Origin: Notospermus geniculatus
Lineage: Eukaryota; Nemertea; Pilidiophora; Heteronemertea; Lineidae
DNA length: 64,000 nucleotides
Assembly (NCBI GenBank): GCA_002633025.1
Contig: NMRB01000002.1
Span: 379,361 to 443,360 of the forward strand
Reading direction: 5' to 3'
Each line of letters starts with the position of its first letter. Position 1 is the first letter of the stretch. A program made the translations under genes and the position numbers. The notes beneath the pieces were generated by a model. That model worked only from the letters and a program-made list of their open reading frames with translations. It was not told the origin of the DNA and searched no databases. Below are positions 33,801 to 48,800 of the stretch, piece by piece.

Positions 33801-36800
33801 TACGTTGAATGACTTGTTTCTATTGAAAATTCCGTATGCCTCTTTACGAGCTTCAGACAAAAACGGATGATTCTAGAGATGTAACGTGTAGTGTTATTGC
33901 TTTTTGTTCCCAGGGAGTCCCAATATCGTGTTTCTGCTGTTCCAAGTTAATCATCCGTCTGTTCTTATCATATAGCCGAAAAATAACATTTTAAAGCACA
34001 ATTGGGGTGAAATTGCTTCGCGACGATATCGCTTAAAATTTCCATCGCGAGACTCAAGAAAATATCACTTTATCACGTTCACAAACACTTCGTTCCTGAA
34101 ATTCAACGCATGTCGTCTGATTTTGAAGTGTCTGGGATTTAAAAGGCAACACCATTCCGTTGAGAGCTGTACCCGTTAAGTTCAAGTCTTCAGTGCAAAT
34201 GACGTATCCGAATTGAAGTGCTGCTGGAGCGCAGTGGTAAATAATTGCGAAATTTGAAACGTTTTTGAAATCAATTTCCAGACTGATGGCCTTACCAGTA
34301 TGTTTTTTGGAAAGCCTTCCAATTTAGATCCACTGACTCAGAAGCTGGAAGAATCAGAGAAGGAAAATCATAGGTTAAAGATGAGTGTACAGATTACCAC
34401 GGAAAGGCTCACTTTAATAGAAAAGGTACGACAACCTGAAGAAATGAAACCAAAAGATTGTTGGCTTGGGGGCCGTGTACGCGGGGGAGTGTGTGGGATT
34501 GTCGCCTTGAATGCTGAAAAATCTCACTCACGCAAACATACCCATTTCTTTCTAGGAAAACTTGGAATTGAAATGCACAGCCAAGATGAAATTGGATATG
34601 GTCCCAAAAGCCATGCTTGATAGGTAAGCAAACCTAATAACAGTTAATGCAACCAACATGACTAAGCTGATGAATACCCTAATGTAGTTAAAGTATAGAA
34701 GCAGCAGGCTGCTATGGCGTACTTACAGACGGCTTGACGACTTTTCTGAATCACTGTTACCTTTCCTCCACCAGTTTGGCTTTCCTTTTGCTACAAACAC
34801 CATTAGTGATAGCCTATTGTAACCTTCCTCACCAAATTCCCCATTCTTTCACAAGGTACGAGGTCGACAACAGGCAGCTAGAGAAGGACCTTGCCAACGT
34901 CCAGGGCGAATTGGCAACGCTGGAACGGAAGTACCATGCGCTGTTGAAAGACCAGGGCAAGCAGGCAAATAACTCGACATCAGGTTCGTAGCACATCGAT
35001 GTTGCTGACACAGAGACTGTCCTCTGACCGCAGCCTTGTTTTCCGATTCGCAGCCCCGTAGTGAGAAGACCTCAGGCCGTCAGGGACTCACCTTGTGACC
35101 TACGTTAGAAACCGTTGCTAAATCTTGTGAAATAGCTTTCCGGCGATCACAGATGATGCTAATATGCTTACTAGTGGTTTCAATTAACCGGTAAACCCTC
35201 ACTTACCATGGGTAGTCGGTTCCCAATCTAATGGTCATTCCCTGCCAATATACCCTTGAGACTTTGCCAGTAACGCGATCAAATGTAATTTCGTTTCGAG
35301 TACCTACCCTGACGGTCTTCCGGTCTTCTGTCTATGAGGCTACGTATGCATGTTACCGTCTTATCATTGGCCGTTGAACGGAGATAGGAACACTTGTGTG
35401 ATTCCAGATTCTGAATAGTATAGCGTGGCAGGCAGTATCCGAAAAGGGAATTTTCAAGTAATGTAACTTATCATGTGTACCTTTAATTCAATTTACAAAT
35501 ATGTTTTATCGGGTTTCAGTTTCAAGTACCTACATTAAAGATAGACCATACATTTATTCAATTAGGAAATGACTCAGTTCTAACCTTAGTAATTTGATTC
35601 GCGAAATGAAAGCGGGATGAATATCATTTGATCTGGTGGTCTAATTAATTCAATTTTAGATATATCTGAGTTAATAAAGGAAAGAGACGAACTCTTAAGT
35701 AAATTGACCCTTGTGACTGGCGAAGCGGTCCTGATGGAAAATAACAAGAGGCGACTAGAGCAGCGTGTTGAATTACTAGAGGAGGATCTTCAACGATGTA
35801 AAGGATTCGTGGGCGAGTATGTTGACGTTGTGATTTGATATGCAGGCCCTGATATGAAGTTACATGATACGCCGCAGTTCCTCACCAATAGATACAAAGC
35901 TTTTATTGGTTTGTGGATGTCTTATATCTTAGATAAGTCACTCACCAATGACATGTACTATTCTTAAAAGCTTTATAACTTTTTTTTGTTTTTTTTGTAT
36001 CGGTAGTTCAATGTTTTGGGCTTGCTCTGCAGTTGCAAGGAGCAGAGCCTGAAAAAAGGATGACAAGTCATGCAATGCTTTCTTCTTCTTTTTTCATCAT
36101 CTCCAGCTCCAAAAAAAGCGATCGGTTCAACACGAAGATGGAAGAAGAGTTAGAAGCGCTAAAGAAACAACTCTTGGAAAGCAAACAATCCCAGGAAAAG
36201 CAACAGAGAATATTACAGTGCCTTAAACTAGTGAGTTTCAACACTAAAGTCTAAATAATGTCCTTAGTATCAGGGTCCTTCCTATAGCATTTTTCGTGGA
36301 CCATCACACAACTATGGCATTACTTCCATCGGAATGAGATTGATGACCGTAGCAGTGCCAGATCAGAAACGTGAAGTACGAACAACTAAATGAATCCATG
36401 CATTGAAATAAGAGGCACTAAATACTGCTTTTGGAGTCATCATTTTCGAAAAAACCGTATTTGATTTACTATTGCTAAAACGGGGAATTACGATAATGCT
36501 GCACGAATCCATTAAACTCTTTTGGCATGCTCATTTCCGATTCGATTCTATACGGCGTTTACTCGTGATTTATCATGGTGCCTCAGAAACCTCTTAACTT
36601 ACAATACTTATCACCAAAACCACCGCAGCAGTGCACAGTGGCGGCAAGCCGGTGTCATCCTTTCATTCAGCGGGTATTATTACATGTACACGTTATCAAT
36701 ACACATGTCTGACACGTTTATTGTCCAATATCAGTCCTGTTAGATTGATTGCATCTTCTCAATAAATCAGTTGACGTATTCTTATGAGGAAAAGGTAAAA

Positions 36801-39800
36801 TACGTTAGCTGACGTGGACCTTGAATGAACCCCTTCCGAGATCAGCGGATCTTTGTAGTAAAGATTGATACACCAAAGGTGCATGTTTCAGAAGGAAGGT
36901 GTGGTTCTGGGCGACTATAGACTCGCACTTTCCTCTGTCTAAGGTCTAAGAAAGTTTGGTGGTCGACGGGGTTGGCCGCTTTCTCAGATCACCGCGATCT
37001 CACATCAGTTCGGTTCGATTCTCATAATGAACAATATATATGAATATTCCATAGGAATTGGATGGGAGGAGGTTTCCTCATTCAACAAGTATTTCAAATA
37101 AAATTACGGTGAGTACGTAGTCCGTTTATCGGAAACAAGCAATGTATCTACATACACTACACGTACATACTAGTAGTATCGCAGTCTCTTAATATGTACA
37201 TAGAATAGGATTTAGTTGGCAACGGATTGTTTTTTTCATCCTTTCTTTGATTTGGGTTCCTGACTTTTCTCCTCGGGGTGTATTTGAAAGCACGCCTCCA
37301 TAATTGCCTGATGTTGTGTACAGTGTTAGCATTTAGTGATGATGGTGACTTGGCATCCTCATTACAGCGAGAAATGCAGGAAATTCAGCGTTATCCTTTA
37401 TTTATCTCTCTACGGCTAACTACGGCCCTGTTCTGCTCCTCCTGAAGGCAACCATCTGTTTGGAGCACGAACGACCTTTCGAGTTATCGGCAACTACTAA
37501 TGGTCCAAGATCACTTTCGTTCTAATGTAGCTGAGCTATCCATTAGATTTCAATTAGTTTCCTCCATTCACACTTTCTAATAACGCTATAGTACGTGTCT
37601 TGCTAAACTAGAGTCATCAAAAGCACTAACCATTTACATGTAGCAATGCTATCCATTGCCAGCAATGCTTTTCAAAGCATGTCTCGATTTCTCATACATA
37701 AATGATATGCTTGAAAGACAGGTTTCAAACATTTACCATTCCCTGGTGAACGCCGAACGTTGTTCTACATGTTCCCACAAAGGACCGGGATTTCCGTGAC
37801 GTGCTTCCAATGCTAGCAGTATTACTCATCACTTCACGTAATGCCAGTTTTTGAGACGATATGCCAACACGTACCCATTAAACATGCACTTGAAGTTGTA
37901 GATGGTTTACTCTGCTGTCCCTAATGTAATGGGCAATTAGACTCAACAAAATAACCACACAGTTTGCAGAATGTGCCTCAAATGATTGTTTTACTAGCAT
38001 TGTGTCTATATTACTTGGTCGTTAGGAATTACAGCCAAAGCTACCGGGACCCCATCAGCGTAAATCACGAAAATTGTCTAAGAGAAGGTTTACAAACGAC
38101 AGAATTCAGCCTCCCTAGACAGCATTTCCAGAACAAAAATGGCCATTTCTTTTTCGGTTGTCGGCAAAACAAGTCCCATTTGAAGTGATTAAATGGAAGG
38201 AATGGGTATTGGGACGTGTTTCTTTTGCCTGACCACTTTTTGGTAGTCATTCGTAGCCTTTGGGCGAAATCTCAGTCTTATGGGCTGCTCTGTGATTGAG
38301 CTGATAAGCTTAGTTTGGTCGCCGTCGTCATATGAGTACCCCTCCTTCATGCCGTTACATTCCTTGGCCAGTTTTTTCTAGAGTACCAACAAGGCATTTT
38401 GGCTCGCGGGACATCTTTAATTATGTAATAGGTACATTTATGATAGAGAAGTGTATGGGTATATTTTGCTAAGAAGCACCACAGCAAACACAGAGGTCTT
38501 TTTTGTTAGCTTGATCCGCATTATATCTATATTTTCACATAACACGTCAGTATTTTGCCACACGCAGCCAGTAAAACCTAATCACCCAGTTTCATCTCAG
38601 CAGCTGCCATTTCTGGTACAAAAGCGTTACTTCAATGTAATTTGCCATTAAGATGATTAGTGTGTTCTATTAAACGTTTTTACAACATATGATTCTGTTC
38701 GTTGCATTTTGATCAGACTTTATCTCGCTTTGAAGTTTATTTTCGTGGGAATGAGTGAAAGCATGTTGTTGGTAAAGGAAAATAAAAGTAAAAAATGGTG
38801 TATTTCCACCTGTAGATGAAGCAGATTTCCTTCTTTGTGTTTTTCAGCAATCGCTGGAAGATCTCAGCGTTGAGATAATCCAGATGAGGAAAGAACTCCA
38901 TCGGCACTTGGAGATTATCCAGAGTAAAGACCGGGAGATTCAAGATGTCGAGGGTAGACTCAGACAGGCAAGAGACGAGCAAGTAATAAAGTAAGATTTA
39001 GTTATATTTCTGGCCAACATTGGGTTGAGGAGCTGCAATCGCGAGCAGTATGAAGCAAAACTACGTCACGCTGGTTGTCATCTGCGTTGATTGGCGGTGT
39101 TGATTTCAGTTTTTCCATCAACCAATCTAAATCTTCCTGCCACGATTGAAATCGATGTGAGATCGTCAGGCAACCGCCCCGATCAGATTAATGAAATCTC
39201 TGGATTGTCATCCTACGTCTAATCATCGCTAAAACATGACATAATTAATTAACTGGTATTGATTGGAATCCGAAACACAACACGCAGACTCCCTAATCTG
39301 TGTTGATGTTTCATCGGGTAGGAGAACGAGGATGAATGGACGTTTTATATGATTTCACAAACCGCATGCAATTTAGACGCAGCCGATTGGGGCGGCACGC
39401 CATTTTAGAATTCATTCACGTGATCTTTACACTAGACGGTGATGGGTGGGACAGGGTAGACCAGTGTGGAGTTTTTTTAGACACCATGCTACAATTTTCT
39501 TATTTTACAGGGACAATGAAATTCGTGACCTCAAGAGCCATGTCCACCAGCTAACAAGCGACTCTTCGCAGTCGGTGAAAGCTGTCGAAGAGCGGTTGAA
39601 AAGGTGTGTATTGCCAACTAGACTGTCGCAAGAGGCAAAATATCTGAAATTGTTGAGAAGCTACCAGTTATGAATGAAGTGTAGTGTGTCATACGATGGG
39701 GAGAACATACCCATTGTAAATGTACATTATTGTGTTGTTTTATGTTTGTTTGTTTTTTGTAATTCAGTGTTCAAAGCGAGCGAGACGAACTCGCACGATG

Positions 39801-42800
39801 CATCGAAACATTAAAACTCAGGGAAAATGGTGAGTACCGGTAACGATATCTTGTACATGTAACTGCACGTCACTTTTTCACTGTTCGCATCAAGACGTTC
39901 TCAGGAATACGGTTACACAGGTTCGCTTCTTAGGATGTATAGGAACGATACATGTACATGTACGTGTACAGTATACGTTTCAGTGAAATGAAACTAACGT
40001 GTCCTACATGTATTTCATTTTCTCGTGTATTTAGTGCACATATTCACTCGTTGAGTGAAAGACAGCAAAGCTACGGCCTGTCATTAAAGAACTTTTTAGT
40101 TCGATTTTTAGTTCTCTCACCATTGTAGTCAAATATTTTCTGTCAAGTACAAAGCTTCATTATTAGCCCTACACTGTTAGAAATAACAGAAGATTTTACA
40201 GAAAATCTGTGCAGCAGAGTCCCCAGGACGGTTCTGTAAAATTACAGACCTGATCTGTAAAATTACAAACTTAAATAAATGTCAACAGTGATTTGACTGG
40301 AGGCTGACCAAATTATATTTTCATACTGCCCTCAGAAGGCATCATTATGGGATGTCCAATGGAGTCCAACCAATACAGGAAAACATGAATCATACCATAA
40401 AAAAATTATGTAAATTTACAGAAAGTGCTGGGGACTCTGCTGCAGGGAATTTCTGTAAAATTACTGCAGAATTACTACTGTAAATTTAATAATTTCTAAC
40501 AGTGTATATGGTAGTGACGAACTACCACTGTAGCTTCAATGGTGCTCGGTTACACAAAGTGTACATGTATGTCCTTTTTGCGCTTTGTCACCTAACACCT
40601 TTAAGTAAAGAATTGTGATACATGTGGGTGGTTTTATTCCAAGGAGCAATGATGAGGCAGGGTGACATCCCTTTGGATAGCTTGATCCTCGCTCTTTCAT
40701 ACAGTTGATATTTCAATCGAAAGGCATTGATGTACCCGTCAGTAGATTCCTTTACCATTGAAAAGTATGAAACTTTTCGTATTCAGCTTTACTTTATGAA
40801 ATCTAAACCCTCGCTGCTTTAGCTTTGGTGTACATATTCTTAGTGTGGAGTTCCCAGATTATCAGTGCAAGCTTAGACTGACGGCAAAGGTAAACTACAT
40901 TGTATTGTCAAGCCCATATCAGAAGTCTCATCAATTCACTTCAATCTACGAACAAGATTTTCAACATGTCGAACGGGGACTTGAAAAAAACTATTGCCAG
41001 GCCCATATCAGATCGAGGTCTCATCCATTCATTTCAACCAATGAACATTCTTTTAGTGTTCCATGTAACGTGTCAAACGGAGACTTCGCCATCAGTATCA
41101 AAATTAATCGGGTTGTAACTAGTCCCTGGAGGGCCATTCATTTCACACAGAATCCATCCAAACGCTGTAGTCAATTACAAATCTTATTACTATTCCATGC
41201 AGTCGTCGATTTTTCACTTAATGCTTTTAATGCGATCAAGAAAACGACGAGTTTCACGAATGCGGTCCAAATATCGCTCGACGCCATCGCTGCATGGCGC
41301 ATCCCGCTGAAAAAGGTGGTAAAACCAAGCCACAAATCAAATGTTTACCAAGGCTGTCAGAAGTGCGCTACAAATCCACCATTGACACGTTTATCTCCTC
41401 TTCGGAGACGAGTCGAGGAACTGGGCGGGGAATGGGGAATCGGATTGAATCCCGAACGATGGAGACGTCACAAGTCATGCAACTCAGTGGGTGCGATTGT
41501 TTTTGAAGTCACTTTTACTGCTTTCACGTTGCACAAATTCATATTGCAGTCTACTTTTGTCTTATTTGGCTTAGAATCTTTCTTGCTTTATAGGTGTGAT
41601 GCTTTCTTTCAGAACACAAGGCTTCTCTTCCTGAAGAACCATTACTAGGTAATGGACAGGTGGAATCTTTAGGGTTTACATATAACGACATAGATGGACG
41701 GTTTACGGACCCCGTCCCCACAGCAAAGTGCTCATTTGCTGGGAAAATGTAGGCCGATGTGTCGTGCTAACCGTGATTTTTACGTCCATAACAAAACTGT
41801 CGAAGACGACCCGGGCATTAGGGTAACATAAAATGTCTTGTAAATAACAGACATTAAGTACCCTCACTATCACCCATTATACTTGTAATGTTTCCAAAGT
41901 TCCGGCCAACTCATCCCTCCCCTCTATACCGTACATTTCTGTCAATAGGGAGGTTTAGAAATCAAACGATAAACGTAAACGTTAATGACAACGTTATTTT
42001 TGTACCGAAAATGCAATATAAAATCTGGTTTATGTGTAGTATGAAAAATAAGGTTGTCGTAAAGTTTACGTTTATCGTTTGATTTCTAAACCTCCCTAGT
42101 AACGCAGCCTGTGCCTCAACCTCATTGGCATCCACTGTGCACTTGTCGCACCCCACGACATGTAGCATCCCACGAATATCAGACAACGTTTAATACCAGC
42201 AATGACTTAAGCCTATTCGTGTTTTTGTGATGTGGTGATCGTGGGCAGTGAGACTAAAAAGTGCGAAATTTGATTATTACTTCGAGCGTGTGATCGTGAA
42301 GATAAAGTAGATAAGATTCATGAAAATGTGATAAGACCTTCATCCGGGTCTTTCTTTCATACACAGAAGAACGTCTGTCCAACATCCTGGTCACAAAAAA
42401 ACGTCATCGATAAAGAACATCACGAACGGGTGACGTCATCTTCACGGAATGCTATTACCTGTGTAATCACACTTGTTGAATTATTAATCATCCCTTCCCA
42501 ATAACTCATCCGAAAATGCAATGTGGTTGAAGAATTCCTTGATTAATTTCTGAATAACTGACAGATGGCCGATATTCGTTCTTGGTCAAGAGAGGTTGTC
42601 GAATATGAAAGCGACAACAAACGCGCGTCTTCAGAGAGTAGGCCTATACAACATTAGTATTAGGCCTATTGTCTTGCGTCGTCACTTGCCGTCACTTGCT
42701 TCTGGTTTTGGATCATTACAAAAGAAATGAGGGTCTGGGTCCATATTCATAAAGTCAAAGTCAAAGTGTGATACTTTCTTTTGCGTTGAACAAAACATAA

Positions 42801-45800
42801 GTATCTTAAAGTAGTTTTATGAATAACAACAACAGAAATTTTACTTCGTATTTCGTATTTTTTGTTATGCCAGTTTCTTACGGTATAGGCCTAGGCTTAG
42901 GCCGAATTTCTTTGATACTCACAATGCCGTAGGCCGGTATATACATGTACCCCTCTATAATTGAATTTCCATCCTGAGAGAGTGCATGGTCTGTGCACAC
43001 TCCTGTTTTATAAACGCACCTACTAGTATTCGCACTGTATGTGCCATGGCTGATCATCAAAATGCATCCCACGCGGCCAAAGATGAATATTTCATAAAAC
43101 TTTCGATAAAGGGTAAAAAATTGATTCACTTTAATTATAAATTGTACATCAGAAATTCTGATTTGGATTGCCTGCGAAAACTGCCGGGAATTTTAATCGA
43201 CAGTACGTATTCCTGGAGGGGGAGTGATGGATAAAATGTGGCTTGAGATGAATTAGAATCTTAACAAGCTCGGACATATCGGACAACGACTTTGAAGAAT
43301 TCGATTTCATTCAAGTGCAGACAAGTTTCCATTAAAGCTAGCCGCGAGTAGAATGCTTAAATTGGGAAACGATTCAGTTAGCTAGTTGGTTTAGACAAGA
43401 CTAGTGGTGTTGATCAAGTCTTGCGATAAACGATTCCAGCGGTCTGTGTGTCCCCTATTGCCATGTCGCAGCATATTCTGTCGGTCATGAGTGTCCCCCA
43501 TTGTCAAGTCGCGACATATTCCATCGGTCTGTGTGTCCCCGATTGTCAAGTCGCGGCATATTCCGGTCTCTGTGTGTCCCCGATTGTCAAGTCGCGGCAC
43601 ATTCCGGCTCTCTGTGTGTCCCCGATTGTCATGTCGCGGCATATTCCGTGGGAAATACAGATGTTGTGACGGGAGCGTGATTTCCACTAGGAACATTCGT
43701 CTGTCCTGTGTTGTCTGTCGTAAGATCGGTCAAATGACTCTCAGGATTCTTCTCAATTAATCATTTCAAGACTTAAACGTTCTGTTATTTAACGATACGG
43801 CTGACGGGATTCCTTATCCGCTTAATGTTCTCATCACCATTAAGACAAAGAATGTGATGAATTGGCCGACGGAATAAGCTGCTTGGGTTTCATTCGCTGA
43901 GGGACGTTATCCCTTGAACAAAACCCTGATTGGTCATTAACTCAAACTTAAGGATCTTTTTGTTTATGACCGTTGATGGTGATGAGCACATGCCGGGACG
44001 ATGAACATTACGTAGTACATGTTTGTATGTATGTATGTACGTACGTACGTACGTACGTCGTACGTACGTGCATACTGGTATATACTACCACACGGATGTA
44101 AGCGTACATGCATGTATAGCGTAGGCTAATCTTTGGCATAAATGCCATCAATAAAAAGCAAAACTACATGTATACCACCCTCATGCGAACCAGCAACATG
44201 GTAGAGATTAGGACAATCCATCCCATGGTACATCCGTTTCTGATGCAGTTGGTGAAATATTCTGGTGATGGTAACGCTCATTGCTGATGATACCTTGGAA
44301 TGTTCCATCGCCGCCCATTCCCAGACAATCAAACGATTCTTGCAATTAATCTTTAACGCGAGATAAGTTAATGGGAATTTGATTGGAAGAAAATGACATC
44401 GACAGAACAAATGGCTTCCTTTCATGTCAGAAAGCGTTTTGTCTCACTACCGGTTATCAAGATATTAAAACTTAATGAGACTTCTCCGTTAAAAGAGATC
44501 TGTAAAGGAACATTAGAAAGTGGCAGGTCGGTGAATATCGTTTAGAGGACACCGCTGCCACAATAAAGGTGTCCTAACATCGATTCTGCTAAATATCTCA
44601 GTCCACTCTGCCGTGAAAACAGATAATGTATCCACTCACAGAATACGAATGGCCGACAATCAGGACCATACCGCGGTTGCACCCTATAAATCTGCATCCC
44701 CTAAGGCTGTTGTATCCACCGCCAGCTAACCACCTTCTGCCTCGGGCGGATTGTCATCAGCAGGAACCATACGCGTACTCTCCGCTCTCCACCATCTGCT
44801 CAACATCAGGGGCGCTGGCACCCAGTCTGAAGTACCATAAGATTTCCGTCTTGGTGTATAGCTTACTCGTGTGATCTCGTTTTAGCAAGTGGTTTTAACA
44901 CCCATACCTTTATAGATTGTGTGCAGTTTCTACCAGATTGCGTGCGACTTCAATGCATGAGACTTCAAACTATTGTTTTTCAAGGTGAATCATAACTCAA
45001 TGGCAGGAGTATTTTGAGCTCATTTGACTGTCGATCCCCATTCAGAAAAACTTTGCTTTTCATTGCCTCTTTATCAATATTGGCAAAAATACCGAAGGTG
45101 CAGATGACACATTTCCACTATCCGATCAGTGGTTTCACGTAAGGAATGAACTGTCATTCTGAATTACATCCAAGAACGAATGGTCTCATTCCTACAGGAA
45201 CATGCTAGCAGCCAACATGAACATGCCAGCAGCCATCAAGAATTCGTAAAGGGAAGCTTTCTTCAAATGTATTGGTCCTCTCGAAGTCGTAATTAAGGGT
45301 ATAACGTTGATAAACAAGTTATTGGGGAGGTTTCGAAATGAAACGATAAACCAAAACTTTACGACAACGTTATTTTTAATACTACACATTAACCAGATTT
45401 TGCATTGCATTTTCGGTACAAAAATAAAGTTGTCGTTAAAGTTTACGTTTATCGTTTGATTTCGAAACCTCCCTATTAGGTTGTACTCAACGCAGATCGA
45501 AACGACACATCGTTGCTAATATGGGTTGTTAGAGTGGGAAAGTTGTGGTTGTTGTTGATGGGACCTAGCCATTGAGACAATTCTTTTTTCCCTGATTATT
45601 TGTCTAGTGTACTAATTACCAATACCACTAGCTCTTATTCAACATCCGTTCGTGTCTTTTGAAGATATAGTTGTAGCATCGGAAGATTTTGTCAAGTAGA
45701 GACGTTTTTGTCGGCTTTCATGAAGAAGTGATCTTAAGAAGCAATCAAATACACTAATTGGCTCTTATGTAAAATTTCCGATGGCACTAAGCTGCTTCGT

Positions 45801-48800
45801 TTTGTTGCGGTCCAAAGCAATAAGTTTCATATCAAAGGAACTCATACAGAGCTCAACGATGGGTTTTTAAACATCTTTTGGTAGATCGGCACACACACGA
45901 CTGGTGCTTTTGTGTGGATGCTCAAGTTTGGAGTAACAGGCGGTATGACGTCGTAACTTCTTTCCACTAAAACGTGCCTCAAAGCCCCGAATGTGCACGC
46001 CGAGTTGGAGAGGAGAGATGTCATGTTGTAGCAGTCACCATTGTTGACTCTACCACGACATCCCCAATACAGGAAGAACTGTAGCAGTGATCATGTACAG
46101 TACATGTATATTGGTCATATTACATACGTGGGGTTGGGGGCTGTACTGTATTGGTAGGCGGCAACAACAACGCAGACGATTTCAATTGATGGCAATATGA
46201 CTGTTCTGCACAAACTACATGTACTACTCTTACTAACAAATGTACATGTATCAGCATTGTGATTCGGTAATGAAACGACCGCACCGACGTCTTACGATCC
46301 GCATCGTTCTATCGTAGGCTATTTATTGTGTCGTTTTATCGTGTCCTCAAACCACTTTGTACTTCATGTGGAAATTACTAAATATCATGTCCCTGCGTTG
46401 CTGAGGACAGAACTTTATATCATCGTTGCCGCTGTATACATCACCAAACGGTGCGACGGTGCGTTTGTCATAAATTTATGGCCCGTTTTTCTCTCCTGCT
46501 GATCATTCGCAACCCCATCAAACGCAAGCCGACCTAGAGAGTCATAAATCAGACATGCCTGGCTTACCAACCCGCTAACTGCCACGGATTAATCTACCAT
46601 GAAAGGTTTTTTCCTTCAGATTACAACCGGAGATTGACTGAGGCCAAAAACCAGCGAAATATTGCTCTGAAGGATGCGGCGGACTTACGAGAAGGAATGC
46701 AGGTAGGTTTAACAAAAGATACCCTGAGCATGCCGAGTCCATCGACTTTTCTAGTTCGTTGACTTCCATCAAGGATATCGAAGGCAAATCATCGGCCAAA
46801 CTCAGCCGGCTTCGGTTTCAGTATCCTTTATGTGAAGTCGATAGGATTGAAATCCGTCTGGGCGATACGTGTACTTTTATTTAAGACTGTAATGGATTCA
46901 CGGGAAACCTCCGCTTAAGCTTCCCAATATCCCACCCAATCGATCAATGTTTGATTTCAAAATGAGGATGTGGGAGCATCGGTACTTCTTGGCCACACTC
47001 AGAAGACCGGTGAAGCAAAGGGGAATGTTCGGTGAAAAGTTTTACTATCAATTATACGTCATACTCAACCTGTCTGGTGAACCATTATAGTTGCCCCAAG
47101 GGGTTGGGTAGATTATCTCCGACAACCAATATCCGAGGGATACTACTAGAGGTAATATCAATCGCCATCCGCACCACGGAAGGAATCGCGCCGATCCTAT
47201 CTCTCCCCGGCCTACACAATCTGGTCGGATATCCGTAGACCAAAGCGAAACCACTGCCTATTATTAGCGTTTAACTTTGATGACTTATTCATGAGATGGT
47301 GCTATTTGAATACCAGATTTGCCGGTGTTCGCTCTAAGTAATCAGATTGCTGTTCTTGGGTTCATCTGACCAGTTTATCACTAATCATTTGAGTATCTCT
47401 TTGGTGGTGTACTAAATTGAATAAAATGAAGTACATTATTTGACCTCGGTCAGGAAGACCTGTGAGTGCGGGTAAACATTTTGAAGTATACCAGCCCCAA
47501 TGGACAGATGAGGAGGTTTTCGCGTTTATGCTCGTCGAAAGTCGAAAGTGCTTGCAGCATATGGTTTGGGAAGACTCGTTTCTGAAGATCTATGACCTTG
47601 CTATGGATCACTTCTCGAACGTTGTTGAACAACCTTCCCACATCTTCGTCAATTGCACGTAGAAAGAAGGCTCCAGCGGTCCCGGAGTAGGCGTAACACT
47701 CATCAGAGTGTGGCCGTGCACCGTACGAACACGGACATACAACGTCCCCATTTGCGTTGTCAATGAGGGATCGTGCATTGACTACCCCCCCCNGACGTAT
47801 CATCACACTCCGTGACAGCACAACATCTCATTCCACTGGCATTTGCCTTGTTTCCTGATCGACTGAGCTGCCCTGCCTCTGCCGAACGGGCCGGGATAGT
47901 CTATCGTAGAGTGTACATCATCACTGTGCATCACGTTCGAGAATGTTTGGATGTGTACTTATAGGGTCCGCTTGACTTATGTCAAGTTTGACATTGAACA
48001 AGCGACGCGAGATGTAAGCGATGAGTTTCACGCACTACTGAACCATTTGGTAAATAACTGGAATTGGTAATGTCACATGGAATCTCCGATAAGTCGGCGA
48101 AATGTCTCTACAGGCAGAAACGTCGCGTTGTATACGAGATTCAATCCATCTTGAAGTCAATCAATCAATCAAACTCCATGATAATATCAACACGCCCGAT
48201 ATCGTCAGCTCCTTGACAAACTTTCAATAATTGATGACGATGTTTTCCGATTTCTCTCATCCAAGTCACGCATGACGTAATCACTTTTAATTGCGCAATC
48301 TCCGTGTCGGCGTCGCGTGGCATCCATTCTTCCAGCAGAACGACACGGCGATGGAAAGGAGTTTGTTAATTGCTGCGTAAAACTTTTGCTTGGTCGTAGC
48401 TTGTCATTGCGCATGCGCACAACGGATTCAATTTTCCGCATCTGGTGCGATGCCTTGGCCGATGACACCATCAAAGTTCCGTTCGAAATCATCTTCGCGT
48501 TTCGCTCAATGGCACAGCGTCAGTTGGTCTCTCTCCTCAAGCTGCTGTACAAAGAGATCGTGACGGTTACCGGGTTTGACCAACATGTGGCTCATTGATT
48601 CCCAATTCTTGCTGAAATGGATCAGCCACACAATATGTGAAACCAGATGTGGCCAGGGTGTACCGGGCAGACAAACAATTGATACCAAACTTCTCGATAC
48701 CTTCAATCGATTCGACTGAATGAGGCACCAAAATGTCAGAGCCCAATATGGAAACCGGAAGCTGGTAATACTGTCACGTGAGCACAACACTCTGCGTTCT

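Larger units (their letters stand above)
39830..46619 (+). other. Intron 24 of the coiled-coil gene (6.8 kb)
   Basis: The largest intron of the gene; phase 1 matches on both sides, so no exon need be missing. It contains the MITE at 40172, a duplicated segment at 40912-41086, the palindromic pair at 41948 and 45325, the 42-bp minisatellite at 43441 and a CGTA microsatellite. A 267-codon open frame at 40845-41648 has no recognised domain and is not accepted as a gene. Confidence 0.7.

Noticed and set aside
40845-41648. 267-codon open frame on the plus strand in intron 24
   Set aside because: It covers a tandem duplication, has no recognisable domain, and lies wholly inside an intron whose flanking exons already join in phase.
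43391-43696. CRISPR-like array of about 42-bp units
   Set aside because: There are no spacers: units are directly tandem and the DNA is from an animal nuclear genome. It is a minisatellite.
47450-47821. 123-codon minus-strand frame containing an N
   Set aside because: Crosses an ambiguous base after a C-run and shows no known motif; I could not decide whether it is a decayed transposon gene.
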